Made by a program: the position numbers and the translations under genes. Of a DNA stretch of 64,000 bases, positions 1 to 8,731 are shown one piece after another. The first letter of the stretch is position 1, and every line of letters begins with the position of its first letter. This DNA comes from CAWGYT01 sp963826795 (lineage in GTDB: Bacteria; Planctomycetota; Planctomycetia; Pirellulales; Pirellulaceae): assembly GCA_963826795.1 (NCBI GenBank), contig CAWGYT010000003.1, forward strand, positions 248,001-312,000, given 5' to 3'. A model generated the notes under the pieces. The model did not search any database. It was not told the origin of the DNA and worked only from the letters and a program-made list of their open reading frames with translations.

Positions 1-1102
1 TGAGATCGCGAATCAGGCCGGCCGTTGGCTGGTCGACATCGCCGCATTGCAGCCGCAGGTCCCGCGGCAGATCCCCGTGCTGATCCCAGCCTCGAATGAA
101 GACTTGGATGAATTTCACGTTCCGTTCGGCGAGCCGTCTGGCGAGCAGGCAATTGGCGGCAAACGTGCCCGGCTGCGTGACCTCGGGGCCGTAGAGATCC
201 AGGATCGACGCCGGCTCGTCGGAAACGTCCGTCAATTCGGGGATCGAGGTCTGCATGCGATACGCCATTTCGTACTGGGCAATCCGTGTTTCGATCTCGG
301 GATCCTCGACCCGCTCGAAATGGAATTCGTTCAACTGTCTCAAGCCATCCAGCATGCGGCGACGACGTGCGGGCGTGATCCCGGGCGGATCGGACAAGTA
401 AAGCACGGGATCGCCTTGTGAACGGAGACTGACGCCGGCATGCCGCGAGGGCAGAAAGCCCGCGCCCCAGAGTCGCTCGTAGAGCGCCTGCGCGTCTCGC
501 TTGGCGCTCCAACGTGAATGCAGCACGACGAAGGTTGGAAGATCCTGGTTCTCGCTTCCCAAGCCGTACGAGACCCAAGCTCCCATGCTCGGACGCCCGG
601 GAATTTGGGCGCCCGTCTGGATGTAGGTAATCGCCGGGTCGTGGTTGATCGCCTCGGTGTGGACCGACTTGACAATGGCCAGATCATCCACGACCTGAGC
701 CATGTGCGGCAACAAGTCGCTCATCCAGGCTCCCGACTGGCCATGCTGCGCGAATCGAAACATCGAGGGCGCGATGGGGAACCGCTTTTGTCCCGACGTC
801 ATCGTCGTCAGACGTTGCCCGCTGCGAATCGAATCTGGCAGGTCCTGATCGAACAGGGCGTCCATCTTGGGTTTGTAATCGAACAAGTCCATCTGGGACG
901 GTGCCCCGGACATAAACAGATAGATCACGCGCTTCGCGCGGGGACGTTGATGCGGATGTCCCAGGACGCCGTGGTCCTCGGCGGCCGACGCGAGCTCGGG
1001 ATTCAACAGCGTTGCCAAGGCCGCCGCGCCGATCCCCGTCGCCGTCCGTCCAAAGAAATGCCGCCGTGTCAGGCGGAGCGCGTGGGCATGTCGTGGATCC
1101 AT
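1..1102 (-). CDS. DUF1501 domain protein, C-terminus cut by window edge
   Basis: The reading frame is open from an ATG at 1102 to the left edge, so about 367 residues are visible and the C-terminus is missing. The N-terminus has a Tat-like twin-arginine start (LTRRHFFGRTATGIGAAALA). It is followed by the DUF1501 hallmark RAKRVIYLFMSGAPSQMDLF, then KSVHTEAINHDPAITYIQTG and SMGAWVSYGLGSENQDLP. DUF1501 belongs to the alkaline phosphatase/sulfatase-like superfamily. It is abundant in planctomycetes, presumably exported, and its substrate is unknown. The start lies 16 bp after the stop of the PSD1 gene upstream, so the two look like one operon. Identity is firm; function is not known. Confidence 0.9.
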   Translation of the reverse strand, partial: MDPRHAHALRLTRRHFFGRTATGIGAAALATLLNPELASAAEDHGVLGHPHQRPRAKRVIYLFMSGAPSQMDLFDYKPKMDALFDQDLPDSIRSGQRLTTMTSGQKRFPIAPSMFRFAQHGQSGAWMSDLLPHMAQVVDDLAIVKSVHTEAINHDPAITYIQTGAQIPGRPSMGAWVSYGLGSENQDLPTFVVLHSRWSAKRDAQALYERLWGAGFLPSRHAGVSLRSQGDPVLYLSDPPGITPARRRRMLDGLRQLNEFHFERVEDPEIETRIAQYEMAYRMQTSIPELTDVSDEPASILDLYGPEVTQPGTFAANCLLARRLAERNVKFIQVFIRGWDQHGDLPRDLRLQCGDVDQPTAGLIRDL

Positions 1103-1118
1103 GGGCAAGACCTGCAGG

Positions 1119-4100
1119 TCACTCCTTGGTCAGAGTTTCGTCCAGATTCAAGAGCGTGGTGGCGACCATTGTCCAGGCCGCGAGTTCAGCCGGTTCCAGG
1201 GTCGGGTCCCAGGGCGATTCGCCTTGCGAAATCAAAGCCTTTGCGGCTTCGGGATCGACCGCATATTCGCGGCGATAGTCTTCGAGCAGCCGCCGCAGGA
1301 CCTGCAGCTCGTCCGCTTCCGGCTGTCGTGCGGTCGCCAGGCGAAAGCCGAATTTCAGTCGCGCCGCATCGGTCGGGCTTGCGAGCCGGCAGAGACGCTG
1401 TGCCAGATTTCGTGCCGCTTCGACGTATTGCACGTCGTTCATCAGAACCAATGCCGCGGCGGGCGTATTTGTGCGGGACCTGCGCGCCGTGCAGACCTCG
1501 CGCGACGGCGCGTCCAGAATCTGCATGCTGGGCGGCGGTGAGGTGCGTTTCCAAAAAGTGTACATGCTTCGCCGGTACAGCGCGGCTCCATGATCCTGTT
1601 GAAACCGAGCGGTGTTGCTGCTGGTGTACCCCACCGCCTCCCAGAGTCCTCCCGGCTGGTACGGCTTGACGCTCTTGCCACCCGTTTGCTCCACCAACAA
1701 GCCGCTGATGGCGAGTGCCGCATCACGAATCATTTCCGCGTCGTAGCGGAAGCGGGGCCCACGGGCGAGCAGACGGTTTTGCGGATCGCGGCGGGCAGAC
1801 TCGGGCGCAACACGCGACGACTGGCGATAGGTCGCCGAGGTCACGATCAAACGCTGCAAAGCCTTGACGTCCCAGCCGGATTCCTGGAACTCGACGGCCA
1901 GCCAATCCAGCAGTTGGGGGTGGGAGGGCCATTCCCCTTGCGATCCGAAGTCCTCGGCCGTCGCCACGATCCCGACGCCGAAGCATTGCTGCCAGAATCG
2001 ATTCGCCACGACGCGAGCCGTCAACGGGTGTTCGGGGGCGACGAGCCAGCGCGCGAGTGCCAATCGGTTCGCCGGCGCGCCGTCGGGCAGCGGCGGCAGC
2101 ATCGCGGGCACGTCCGGCTCGACCGACGGTCCCTTGTGATCGTATTGGCCGCGGATCAGAACGTGAGCCGTGCGGGGCTGGCTCATGTCCTGCATCACGA
2201 GCGTCGTCGGAGACTCTCCTTCGAGCCGCCGTTGGCGCGCCTCCAGCTCGCGCCGCTCCGCGATCAGGCGGCGATAGTCGGCATCGGACCGCGCCAGAAA
2301 GAAATCCACAAGCGTCTCGGTTTGCGCGGGACTGCGGTCTTGCGGGCTGATCGCCAATAACTGGCTTGTCGCGTCGGCTCCTGCCAGAGCGCGAACTTGC
2401 GTCTCATCCAGCGCACGGGCGTAAATCCGAACATCGTCCAAGATTCCCACCCAAGGCGCGGCCGCGCGCCGCTGACCGAGCCGAAGCGGCTGGTCGGTGC
2501 GAATCGTATCCGTCAGTCGATCATGCGTCCGCTCCAGTTGCTGACGCTCGCCATCGACGTAGACGTTCACCCCCGCGGCCTGATTGGAACCGTCGTAAGT
2601 GAAACCGATGTGATGCCATTTGTGTTTGCCAATTCGGTCACGGCTATTCACCCGAATCGCGTTGTCAGGCCAATGATGGATCAGGTGCACGAAGATCTGA
2701 CCGTCACCCAGATAAAGATCGTACCCGCGGAAGCCCGCTTCGTCGTTCATGCGCGAGAGAACGGTCATCGCGCCATCGCCGTCCAGGTAGACCCAGGCCG
2801 TGGCCGAAAATGCATCGCCCCGCTCAAACCCGGCGCGGTCGCCCAGGTCGACATGCGACTGGCCATCCAGGCGAAGCCCACCCGCCAGTCGGCCCGCGTC
2901 CCACGCCGCCTTGCCCCGCACCGTCCCGCTCAGGCCGGCCCCGGTCGAGACCGTCGTTCCCTCCGATTCGTCGAGCGGACAATGGATCAAGGTGTCATCC
3001 GGGGGCGGATCGAGGCTTGTTTCCTGCAAGAATGCCGCTTCCCACTCGGCCAACTTTGGCCCCGCCGACGCGCGGCGTGACGCGATTTGCGAGTCCACCG
3101 CGGCGAGCGCCTCTTGGATCTCGGCATGCTTGGCCCGCTGCGCGATCGTGAGCGTCTTGAGTGCCGGCGGGGGCAGCAACGCGTTGCCGTCCATCGCCCG
3201 CTCGGTCAGACTGAAGAAGTACGCGACGAGCTGGTAAAACTCACGCTGCGTGATCGGATCAAACTTGTGGTCATGGCAGGCCGCACAGCCGGCCGTCAAT
3301 CCCATCCACGTGGTGGCCGTTGTTTCCACTCGGTCCACCGCATAACGCACCAGGTACTCCTCGTCGATCGATCCGCCCTCGCTCGTGGTCACGTTGCAGC
3401 GGTGAAATCCCGTGGCGACCCGCTGCTCATCCGTGGCCTCAGGCAACAAGTCGCCCGCCAGCTGTTCAATCGTGAATTGGTCGAAGGGCTGATTGCGATT
3501 GAACGCCTCAATCACCCAGTCGCGGTAGGGCCAAATCGACCGTTCGTTGTCCAGATGCAGACCATGCGTATCGCCGTAGCGAGCGACATCCAGCCAATCC
3601 CGCGCACGGTGCTCGCCATAACGCGGTGACTGGAGCAACCTGTCGACCAGCCGCTCGTAGGCGTCCGGCGATCCGTCGGCCAGAAACGTGTCCACTTCGG
3701 TCGGCGTGGGCGGCAGCCCTGTCAGATCCTGCGTGACACGGCGAATCAGCGTCGTCTTGTCGGCCTCCGGGGCGGGCGAGAGCTTTTCCTGTTCCAAGCG
3801 AGCCAAGACGAACCGATCGATCGGATTTCGGACTTGGCAAGTCTGCCGAATCCGAGGAGATACGGGCGGAGGCATGGGGCGCCGGGGCGGGATAAACGAC
3901 CAATGCTCGTTCCAAGAAGCCCCCTCGCGAATCCATTGTTCCAGCCGAGCCCGTTCCGCCGGGCTGACGGCCTTGCCCGTCTCAGCCGGCGGCATCCGCA
4001 GTTCCGCGTCGTCACTCGTGATCCGCGTCAGCAACTCGCTGGACGCCACGTCCCCCGGAACAATCGCATGCCCCCCAGCATCCAGGGGGGCCAGAGCCGA

Positions 4101-4286
4101 GTCGCGTCGGTCAAGGCGCATCGACGTCTGGCGCTCGGCGTCGTCCGGGCCATGACAACGAAAGCATTTGTCCGACAAGATCGGACGGATGTCGCGGTCG
4201 AATTCGATCGTCTGAGCCGGCGATGCCGCGATCGGGAGCAGAAAAAAAACGGCCACGCCGTACCGCGGGACTGCGCTTCGATGCAT
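1119..4286 (-). CDS. PSD1/planctomycete cytochrome c protein with LamG domain
   Basis: About 1055 residues. A signal peptide (residues 1-25) leads into a PSCyt1 region with heme c motif CFRCH near 41-45, which typifies planctomycete cytochrome c. DUF1549 follows and ends with a second motif, CAACHDHKFDP, near 334. A LamG/concanavalin-like domain lies at about 430-632 (KWHHIGFTYDG, ILDDVRIYARALDE). DUF1553 is C-terminal (HPLTARVVANRFWQQCFG). I chose ATG 4286 because GAGGCGAGGAG sits just upstream; a GTG at 4325 would extend it by 13 residues. It is probably periplasmic or cell-surface, and the LamG insert suggests glycan or protein binding. It is transcribed ahead of the DUF1501 gene 16 bp downstream. 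The biochemical role of the family is unknown. Confidence 0.92.
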   Translation of the reverse strand: MHRSAVPRYGVAVFFLLPIAASPAQTIEFDRDIRPILSDKCFRCHGPDDAERQTSMRLDRRDSALAPLDAGGHAIVPGDVASSELLTRITSDDAELRMPPAETGKAVSPAERARLEQWIREGASWNEHWSFIPPRRPMPPPVSPRIRQTCQVRNPIDRFVLARLEQEKLSPAPEADKTTLIRRVTQDLTGLPPTPTEVDTFLADGSPDAYERLVDRLLQSPRYGEHRARDWLDVARYGDTHGLHLDNERSIWPYRDWVIEAFNRNQPFDQFTIEQLAGDLLPEATDEQRVATGFHRCNVTTSEGGSIDEEYLVRYAVDRVETTATTWMGLTAGCAACHDHKFDPITQREFYQLVAYFFSLTERAMDGNALLPPPALKTLTIAQRAKHAEIQEALAAVDSQIASRRASAGPKLAEWEAAFLQETSLDPPPDDTLIHCPLDESEGTTVSTGAGLSGTVRGKAAWDAGRLAGGLRLDGQSHVDLGDRAGFERGDAFSATAWVYLDGDGAMTVLSRMNDEAGFRGYDLYLGDGQIFVHLIHHWPDNAIRVNSRDRIGKHKWHHIGFTYDGSNQAAGVNVYVDGERQQLERTHDRLTDTIRTDQPLRLGQRRAAAPWVGILDDVRIYARALDETQVRALAGADATSQLLAISPQDRSPAQTETLVDFFLARSDADYRRLIAERRELEARQRRLEGESPTTLVMQDMSQPRTAHVLIRGQYDHKGPSVEPDVPAMLPPLPDGAPANRLALARWLVAPEHPLTARVVANRFWQQCFGVGIVATAEDFGSQGEWPSHPQLLDWLAVEFQESGWDVKALQRLIVTSATYRQSSRVAPESARRDPQNRLLARGPRFRYDAEMIRDAALAISGLLVEQTGGKSVKPYQPGGLWEAVGYTSSNTARFQQDHGAALYRRSMYTFWKRTSPPPSMQILDAPSREVCTARRSRTNTPAAALVLMNDVQYVEAARNLAQRLCRLASPTDAARLKFGFRLATARQPEADELQVLRRLLEDYRREYAVDPEAAKALISQGESPWDPTLEPAELAAWTMVATTLLNLDETLTKE

Positions 4287-4445
4287 CTCCTCGCCTCGCG
4301 AATTTCCAAGACGTCGCCGAAACACGAGCGTTCAAGTCCAAGGTTCGGCTTGGGGGGTAAGGACCCGACGGAGGGTCTTCGATCCTAGTATTGTAGCCAG
4401 CCCGAGCCCAACGCGCGCCCGCTCCCATTCCGTTCGACACGTCGA

Positions 4446-4550
4446 TCCGAGGGGGCCATCGTATCCGAGGGGCCATCGTATCCGAGGGGCCATCGTGTCC
4501 GAGGGGGCCATCGTGTCCGAGGGGCCATCGTGTCCGAGGGGGCCAAGGTC
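4446..4550. repeat. Tandem repeat, 17-18 bp unit, about 5.5 copies
   Basis: The unit TCCGAGGGGCCATCGTG repeats with one-base length changes (17 or 18 bp) in the 518-bp divergent gap between the PSD1 gene and the helicase gene. No gene is supported in this gap. The remaining sequence holds the dispersed repeat just downstream and, from about 4690 to 4804, the likely promoter and leader of the helicase gene. Confidence 0.85.
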
Positions 4551-4555
4551 GCCGC

Positions 4556-4620
4556 CTGTCCCTTCTCCCCTCGCGGGAGAAGGTGGCCGAAGGCCGGATG
4601 AGGGGGCCGGATGAGGGGCC
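4556..4620. repeat. Dispersed palindromic repeat (family B), single copy
   Basis: It contains the core CTTCTCCCCTCGCGGGAGAA followed by GGTGGCCGAAGGCCGGATGA. The same core recurs in clusters near 18.8-19.7, 40.1-40.7 and 57.9-58.3 kb. Both halves are internally palindromic, as expected of REP-like intergenic elements. Confidence 0.85.
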
Positions 4621-4804
4621 CGCCCCGTCGTTCCCAAGCACCAAGCCTGGGCGACTTCCAGAAATCTGGCCGAGGCAATTCTTCGACTTGAGGCCATGGG
4701 TCGAATTCATATACTATACGCCTGTTTACTAGAGCCGCAGAACGGCGGAGTGCGCGGCGCGGTTTCCGGGCGACGGGGAACCCCAACGGAGTCGGGAACG
4801 AATC

Positions 4805-7291
4805 ATGGATGTAACGGCATTTCTGGGGACGATCCAGCAGCATTCTCTGTTTGATGGGCAAATCGTCCATTGTCGCAAATTGCCGCCGCGTGAGGGCCGG
4901 TTTGCGGTGCCGAATCGGCCGTTGCCGTCCGCGCTGCAGGAGTTGTTGTCGGGGCGAGGGATTGAGCAGTTGTATGAGCACCAGGTCGAGGCCCTGGAGG
5001 CGGCGCGAGGCGGTCAAGACTGGGTGGTGGTGACGGGGACGGCGAGCGGCAAGACGCTCTGCTACAACCTGCCGATCTTGGAAGCCTGTTTGGCTGATCC
5101 TGAGGCCCGGGCGTTGTACCTGTTTCCGACCAAGGCCTTAGCGCAAGACCAACTGAAGGGTCAACTGGAATTGCTCTCGGCCAATCCTGCCGTGGCGGCC
5201 GAGATTAAACCGGGGGTGTATGACGGCGACACGCCCACCGCGCAGCGGCGTCGGATCAAGGCGGAAGCCAACCTGGTGCTGTCCAACCCCGACATGCTGC
5301 ACGCCTCGATCTTGCCGTATCATCCCAAGTGGCACCGCTTCTTTAGCCAGCTCCGGTACGTCGTCTTGGACGAGGTGCACACGTACCGAGGGATTCTGGG
5401 GGCCCATGTGGCGTGCGTGCTGCGTCGATTGATGCGAGTCTGCCAACATTATGGCAGTCAACCGGTATTCCTGGCCGCCAGTGCGACCATCGCCAATCCG
5501 GGCGAGTTGACCTCACGGCTGCTGGGCCGCGAGGTGCGCACGATTGATAACGATGGGTCTCCGCGCGGAACGAAGTACTTTGTGCTTTGGAATCCCACGC
5601 CGTTGGGCAAGGACCAGCTGGCGCGGCGGAGTGCGGCCGACGATGCGGTCTGGCTGATGGCCGCGGCGATGCAGGCCGGTGGCCAGGCGTTGACGTTCAC
5701 GCGGACGCGGCAGGCGGCCGAATTGGTCAATCGTTACGCTCAGGATCTGCTGCGCGCACAGCACTCGCCGTTGGCCGATTCGGTACGTGCCTATCGCGGC
5801 GGTTATTTGCCGAACGAGCGTCGTCAGATCGAGCAGGATTTATTCAGTGGTCGCTTGCGCGGGGTCTCCGCCACAAACGCACTCGAACTGGGTGTCGATA
5901 TCGGCTCGCTGGACGTCGCCTTGCTGGTCAATTATCCGGGCACGATCGCCAGCACCTGGCAACAAGCGGGTCGGAGCGGACGGCGACATGCGGAGAGTCT
6001 GGCGGTTCTGTTGGCGGGCAACGATCCGGTGGATCAGTACCTGCTGCGACACCCGGATTACTTTTTCGCTCAGTCACCCGAGCACGCCGTGGTGGATCCC
6101 GAGAATCTGTATGTGCTGGCAAAACACCTGAAGGCGGCTGCCTTTGAATTGCCACTGGATGAGACGAGCTATCCGCAGTTCGGTTCCCAGTCAGCGGCGG
6201 TGGCCGCCGTCTTGTGCGACGAGGGCGAGCTGACCGAGGTGGCTGGGAAGACGTACTACGCCGGCGGACAGAATCCGGCCCAACGCGTCAGCTTGCGGCA
6301 CATGAGTGACGACACGTTCAGCATTGTGCTGTGTCGGCCCAAGGCGAATCCGCCCCAGGCTGGATCGACGTTTCATTCGCCGCCGCCTCCGGCCGACGAA
6401 GGCCCTCGCGAGCTGGGTGTGCGGCGAAGCGAGATGACGACTCAGCATGAGGTAATCGCGAATGTCGACGAGATCAGCGCTCCGGAATTGATCTACCCGG
6501 AGGCGGTCTATCTGCATCGCGGTGAGACCTACTTCATTCGTCGCCTGGATTTGGAACACAAAGTGGCCTACGCCGAGCGACATGAGATGAATTATTACAC
6601 GCAGGCCATTCTGGACAGCCAAGTGACGCTGATCCAACAGCGACAAGCCAGCGAGGCGGTGCCGGCCGTCGCGCTGGCGTTTGGCGAGGTCGATGTGAGT
6701 TGGCAAACGGTGGCCTTCAAGAAGATCAAGTTCACAACGCGCGAGAACATCGGCTACGGCCAGGTCGACATCCCTGCTCAAAACCTCCCGACGACCGCGT
6801 TCTGGCTGAGCCCGACGGATCCGATTCACGTGCGGATGAAAGCCGAACGGCGGCGGGTCAGCGAGGGGTTGTGCGGAATTCGAAATCTGGTGGTGGAGGC
6901 CTTGCCGATGCTCGCCATGTGCGACAGCCGCGATATCAGCGGAGTGGTCGACAGCAAGAATCTGGGACGCAGTACGCTGATCGTCTACGATCGCTATCCA
7001 GGCGGACTCGGCTACAGTGAGAAGGGGTTTCTGCGAATTGTCGAATTGCTTCAGCTGTGCCATCAACTGGTCAGTGAATGCGAATGTGAGGATGGCTGCC
7101 CAAGCTGTGTGGGACTTCCCAACCTGCGTCCGGCCATTCACAGCGATCCGGATCTGTTCCGCGGGTATCCCATTCCAGACAAACTGGCCGCGACGCGACT
7201 GCTGGAGATTCTGCTGCAAAGCGATGCCGGTTCGCCCGAGGCCAATTCGGAGAGTCTGGCAGCGAACCGCGGAGTGGGTGTCGGCAGTTAA
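4805..7291 (+). CDS. mrfA: DEAD/DEAH-box helicase with DUF1998 C-terminus (YprA/MrfA type)
   Basis: 828 residues. It is a superfamily 2 helicase: Walker A TGTASGKT (77-84), DEVH box near 189-192, motif III SAT, and motif VI QAAGRSGRR. The DUF1998 region at the C-terminus carries the zinc-type cysteine cluster CECEDGCPSC (cysteines 759, 761, 765, 768). This architecture is that of Bacillus subtilis YprA (MrfA), a 3'-5' DNA helicase for repair of mitomycin C damage. The next gene encodes a YprB-like exonuclease, the same pairing as the mrfAB operon, which supports a joint repair role. The ATG at 4805 follows a purine-rich leader. Assignment to the family is firm; mitomycin specificity in this organism is inference. 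Confidence 0.88.
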   Translation: MDVTAFLGTIQQHSLFDGQIVHCRKLPPREGRFAVPNRPLPSALQELLSGRGIEQLYEHQVEALEAARGGQDWVVVTGTASGKTLCYNLPILEACLADPEARALYLFPTKALAQDQLKGQLELLSANPAVAAEIKPGVYDGDTPTAQRRRIKAEANLVLSNPDMLHASILPYHPKWHRFFSQLRYVVLDEVHTYRGILGAHVACVLRRLMRVCQHYGSQPVFLAASATIANPGELTSRLLGREVRTIDNDGSPRGTKYFVLWNPTPLGKDQLARRSAADDAVWLMAAAMQAGGQALTFTRTRQAAELVNRYAQDLLRAQHSPLADSVRAYRGGYLPNERRQIEQDLFSGRLRGVSATNALELGVDIGSLDVALLVNYPGTIASTWQQAGRSGRRHAESLAVLLAGNDPVDQYLLRHPDYFFAQSPEHAVVDPENLYVLAKHLKAAAFELPLDETSYPQFGSQSAAVAAVLCDEGELTEVAGKTYYAGGQNPAQRVSLRHMSDDTFSIVLCRPKANPPQAGSTFHSPPPPADEGPRELGVRRSEMTTQHEVIANVDEISAPELIYPEAVYLHRGETYFIRRLDLEHKVAYAERHEMNYYTQAILDSQVTLIQQRQASEAVPAVALAFGEVDVSWQTVAFKKIKFTTRENIGYGQVDIPAQNLPTTAFWLSPTDPIHVRMKAERRRVSEGLCGIRNLVVEALPMLAMCDSRDISGVVDSKNLGRSTLIVYDRYPGGLGYSEKGFLRIVELLQLCHQLVSECECEDGCPSCVGLPNLRPAIHSDPDLFRGYPIPDKLAATRLLEILLQSDAGSPEANSESLAANRGVGVGS

Positions 7292-7409
7292 ACCCTGTAG
7301 TTGCATAAGGGATTCTTTGCGAGTGTGAGTTGGACTGAGAAAACCAGGGGTCTTCGAACTTGCCATCGCTTGTTGCTGGATCTCACATCCGGTGAGATCC
7401 AGGCGCACC

Positions 7410-7486
7410 GGGAGGGCGAGGCTCCTGCCGAGCCGCAGGAGCGGAAGACGCTGTCAAAGAAGGCTCAGCAGGAGCTTCGCCCTCCC
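7410..7486. repeat. Inverted repeat, 25-bp arms, 27-bp loop
   Basis: The left arm (7410-7434) begins GGGAGGGCGAGGCTCCTG. The right arm (7462-7486) is its complement at 23 of 25 positions. A half copy of the same motif (GGGAGGGCGAGGCTCC) lies near 32058. It lies between the helicase and exonuclease genes and could form a strong RNA hairpin after the helicase stop. It has no T-tract, so it is not a classic intrinsic terminator. Confidence 0.8.
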
Positions 7487-7590
7487 GAAGGCTTGGCCAC
7501 AAAGCAGTTTTTCTGCAACGCTGGCGTAAACGCGGTACCGAAGGCCGCCGACCGACCGGGACAAGGTCACGTGTGGACACGTCGGCGAGC

Positions 7591-7670
7591 ACTGGGCCAC
7601 GGGGCCACTGGGGCCACGGGGCCACTGGGCCACTGGGGCACTGGGGCACGGGGCCACTGGGCCATTGGGG
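7591..7670. repeat. Short tandem repeat, about 8-bp unit, upstream of exonuclease gene
   Basis: About ten imperfect copies of ACTGGGCC/ACGGGGCC end a few bases before the ribosome binding site (AAGGAGG) of the exonuclease gene. The rest of the 396-bp gap after the helicase (7292-7687) holds only the inverted repeat at 7410-7486; an open frame continues through it but has no coding character. Repeat-length changes here would alter the leader but not the reading frame. Confidence 0.8.
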
Positions 7671-7687
7671 CGAAGGAGGACTTGACG

Positions 7688-8647
7688 ATGTTATCCGACC
7701 GAATTCGCCGCCGGTTGGAAGCGCTGAATCGCAGCCCGTCGACCGCGCCGCTTCATTCCCGCGCGGATTCTGATACTTCCGCGACCGACGCTAACCTCGC
7801 CCAATCAACTCGGCTCGCGGCCCCCCTCGTTCCGTCGACGACGTCTTCGGCTCGCAACCTACACGACTCGAATGGCAGCGAGGTGGTCACCGCGTGGGGA
7901 CCGCATTGGCGGATCGCGCAGCCGTTAAAGGCCGTCTGGCCCCATTGCGACCGTTATCTTGCGCCGCGGCTTCCTTTCCTTCGTCCCGAGCAGCTGAGCG
8001 ATCCGGAACTCCGGGCGTTGGCCGGATCGTTCCCGCAGCGCGTCGTGTTGTTGGATCTCGAGACGTGTGGATTGGCCGGGTCGGTGGTGTTCCTGATCGG
8101 GATGTTGTATTGGGAAGCAGAGCGGCTGGTGCTGAGCCAGCTTTGGGCGCGGTCCTACGCCGAGGAAAAGGCGATTCTCCAGACGATGTGGGCCACGTTC
8201 CAGGACCGCGACGTGCTGGTCACGTTCAACGGCAAGAGCTTTGACTGGCCGCAAGTCCACGATCGCAGCACGCGGCATCATCTGGGTCAACGCCACGGCA
8301 ACCCGTTCGGGGCAAGAATCCCACTGCGGTTTCCGAGCGACCCGTGCGCCGATGGGACGTGTGCTCTGCAACCGGATGACGTGCGTCCCGAGCCTCAGCA
8401 TGTCGACCTGCTGCATCACGCGCGGCGCCGCTGGAAGGCTCAGTTACCCAATTGTCGGCTGCAGACGCTGGAACGCTACATCTGCGGGCGGCATCGCGTG
8501 GGCGATTTGCCTGGCAAAGAGATCCCGCAGGCCTATCACGACTATGTGCGGACCGGCCAAACGCACGACGTGGCCGCAATCCTCCACCACAACGCGCTGG
8601 ACCTCGTGACGCTCTTGCAACTTGCGCTGGTGTTCTTGCAGGATTGA
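7688..8647 (+). CDS. mrfB: RNase H-like 3'-5' exonuclease (YprB/MrfB type)
   Basis: 319 residues from ATG 7688, which is preceded by a clear AAGGAGG. The frame is open further upstream, but that part is repeat sequence. The DnaQ-like DxE motif is LDLETCGL (Asp123, Glu125). It is followed by FLIGMLYWE, VLVTFNGKSFDWP and, near the end, HHNALDLVTLLQL, where the His/Asp would complete the metal site. YprB-family proteins are DEDD-fold exonucleases; B. subtilis MrfB works with the MrfA helicase. Adjacency to the YprA-like gene supports the same partnership. The first 110 residues are low-complexity and poorly conserved. The symbol is assigned by family and context. Confidence 0.8.
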   Translation: MLSDRIRRRLEALNRSPSTAPLHSRADSDTSATDANLAQSTRLAAPLVPSTTSSARNLHDSNGSEVVTAWGPHWRIAQPLKAVWPHCDRYLAPRLPFLRPEQLSDPELRALAGSFPQRVVLLDLETCGLAGSVVFLIGMLYWEAERLVLSQLWARSYAEEKAILQTMWATFQDRDVLVTFNGKSFDWPQVHDRSTRHHLGQRHGNPFGARIPLRFPSDPCADGTCALQPDDVRPEPQHVDLLHHARRRWKAQLPNCRLQTLERYICGRHRVGDLPGKEIPQAYHDYVRTGQTHDVAAILHHNALDLVTLLQLALVFLQD

Positions 8648-8656
8648 CCGCAAGCG

Positions 8657-8720
8657 CCTGCGCACTGGCGTCTGCGCACTGGCCGTCTGCGCACTGGCCG
8701 TCTGCGCACTGGCGTCTGCG
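8657..8720. repeat. Tandem repeat, 14-15 bp unit, about 4.5 copies
   Basis: The unit TCTGCGCACTGGCCG repeats directly between the convergent ends of the exonuclease gene (stop 8647) and the cyclo-ligase gene (stop 8732), filling almost the whole gap. Confidence 0.85.
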
Positions 8721-8731
8721 CGCGGCCGGCC

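Noticed and set aside
518..1669. Long plus-strand frame of 383 codons
   Set aside because: It is antisense to the DUF1501 and PSD1 genes, whose minus-strand translations show clear family motifs.
6191..7408. Minus-strand frame of 405 codons
   Set aside because: It lies opposite the helicase gene; high GC content leaves many long antisense frames open here.
7301..7687. N-terminal extension of the exonuclease gene
   Set aside because: The stretch consists of an inverted repeat and a tandem repeat, and a clear ribosome binding site precedes the ATG at 7688.
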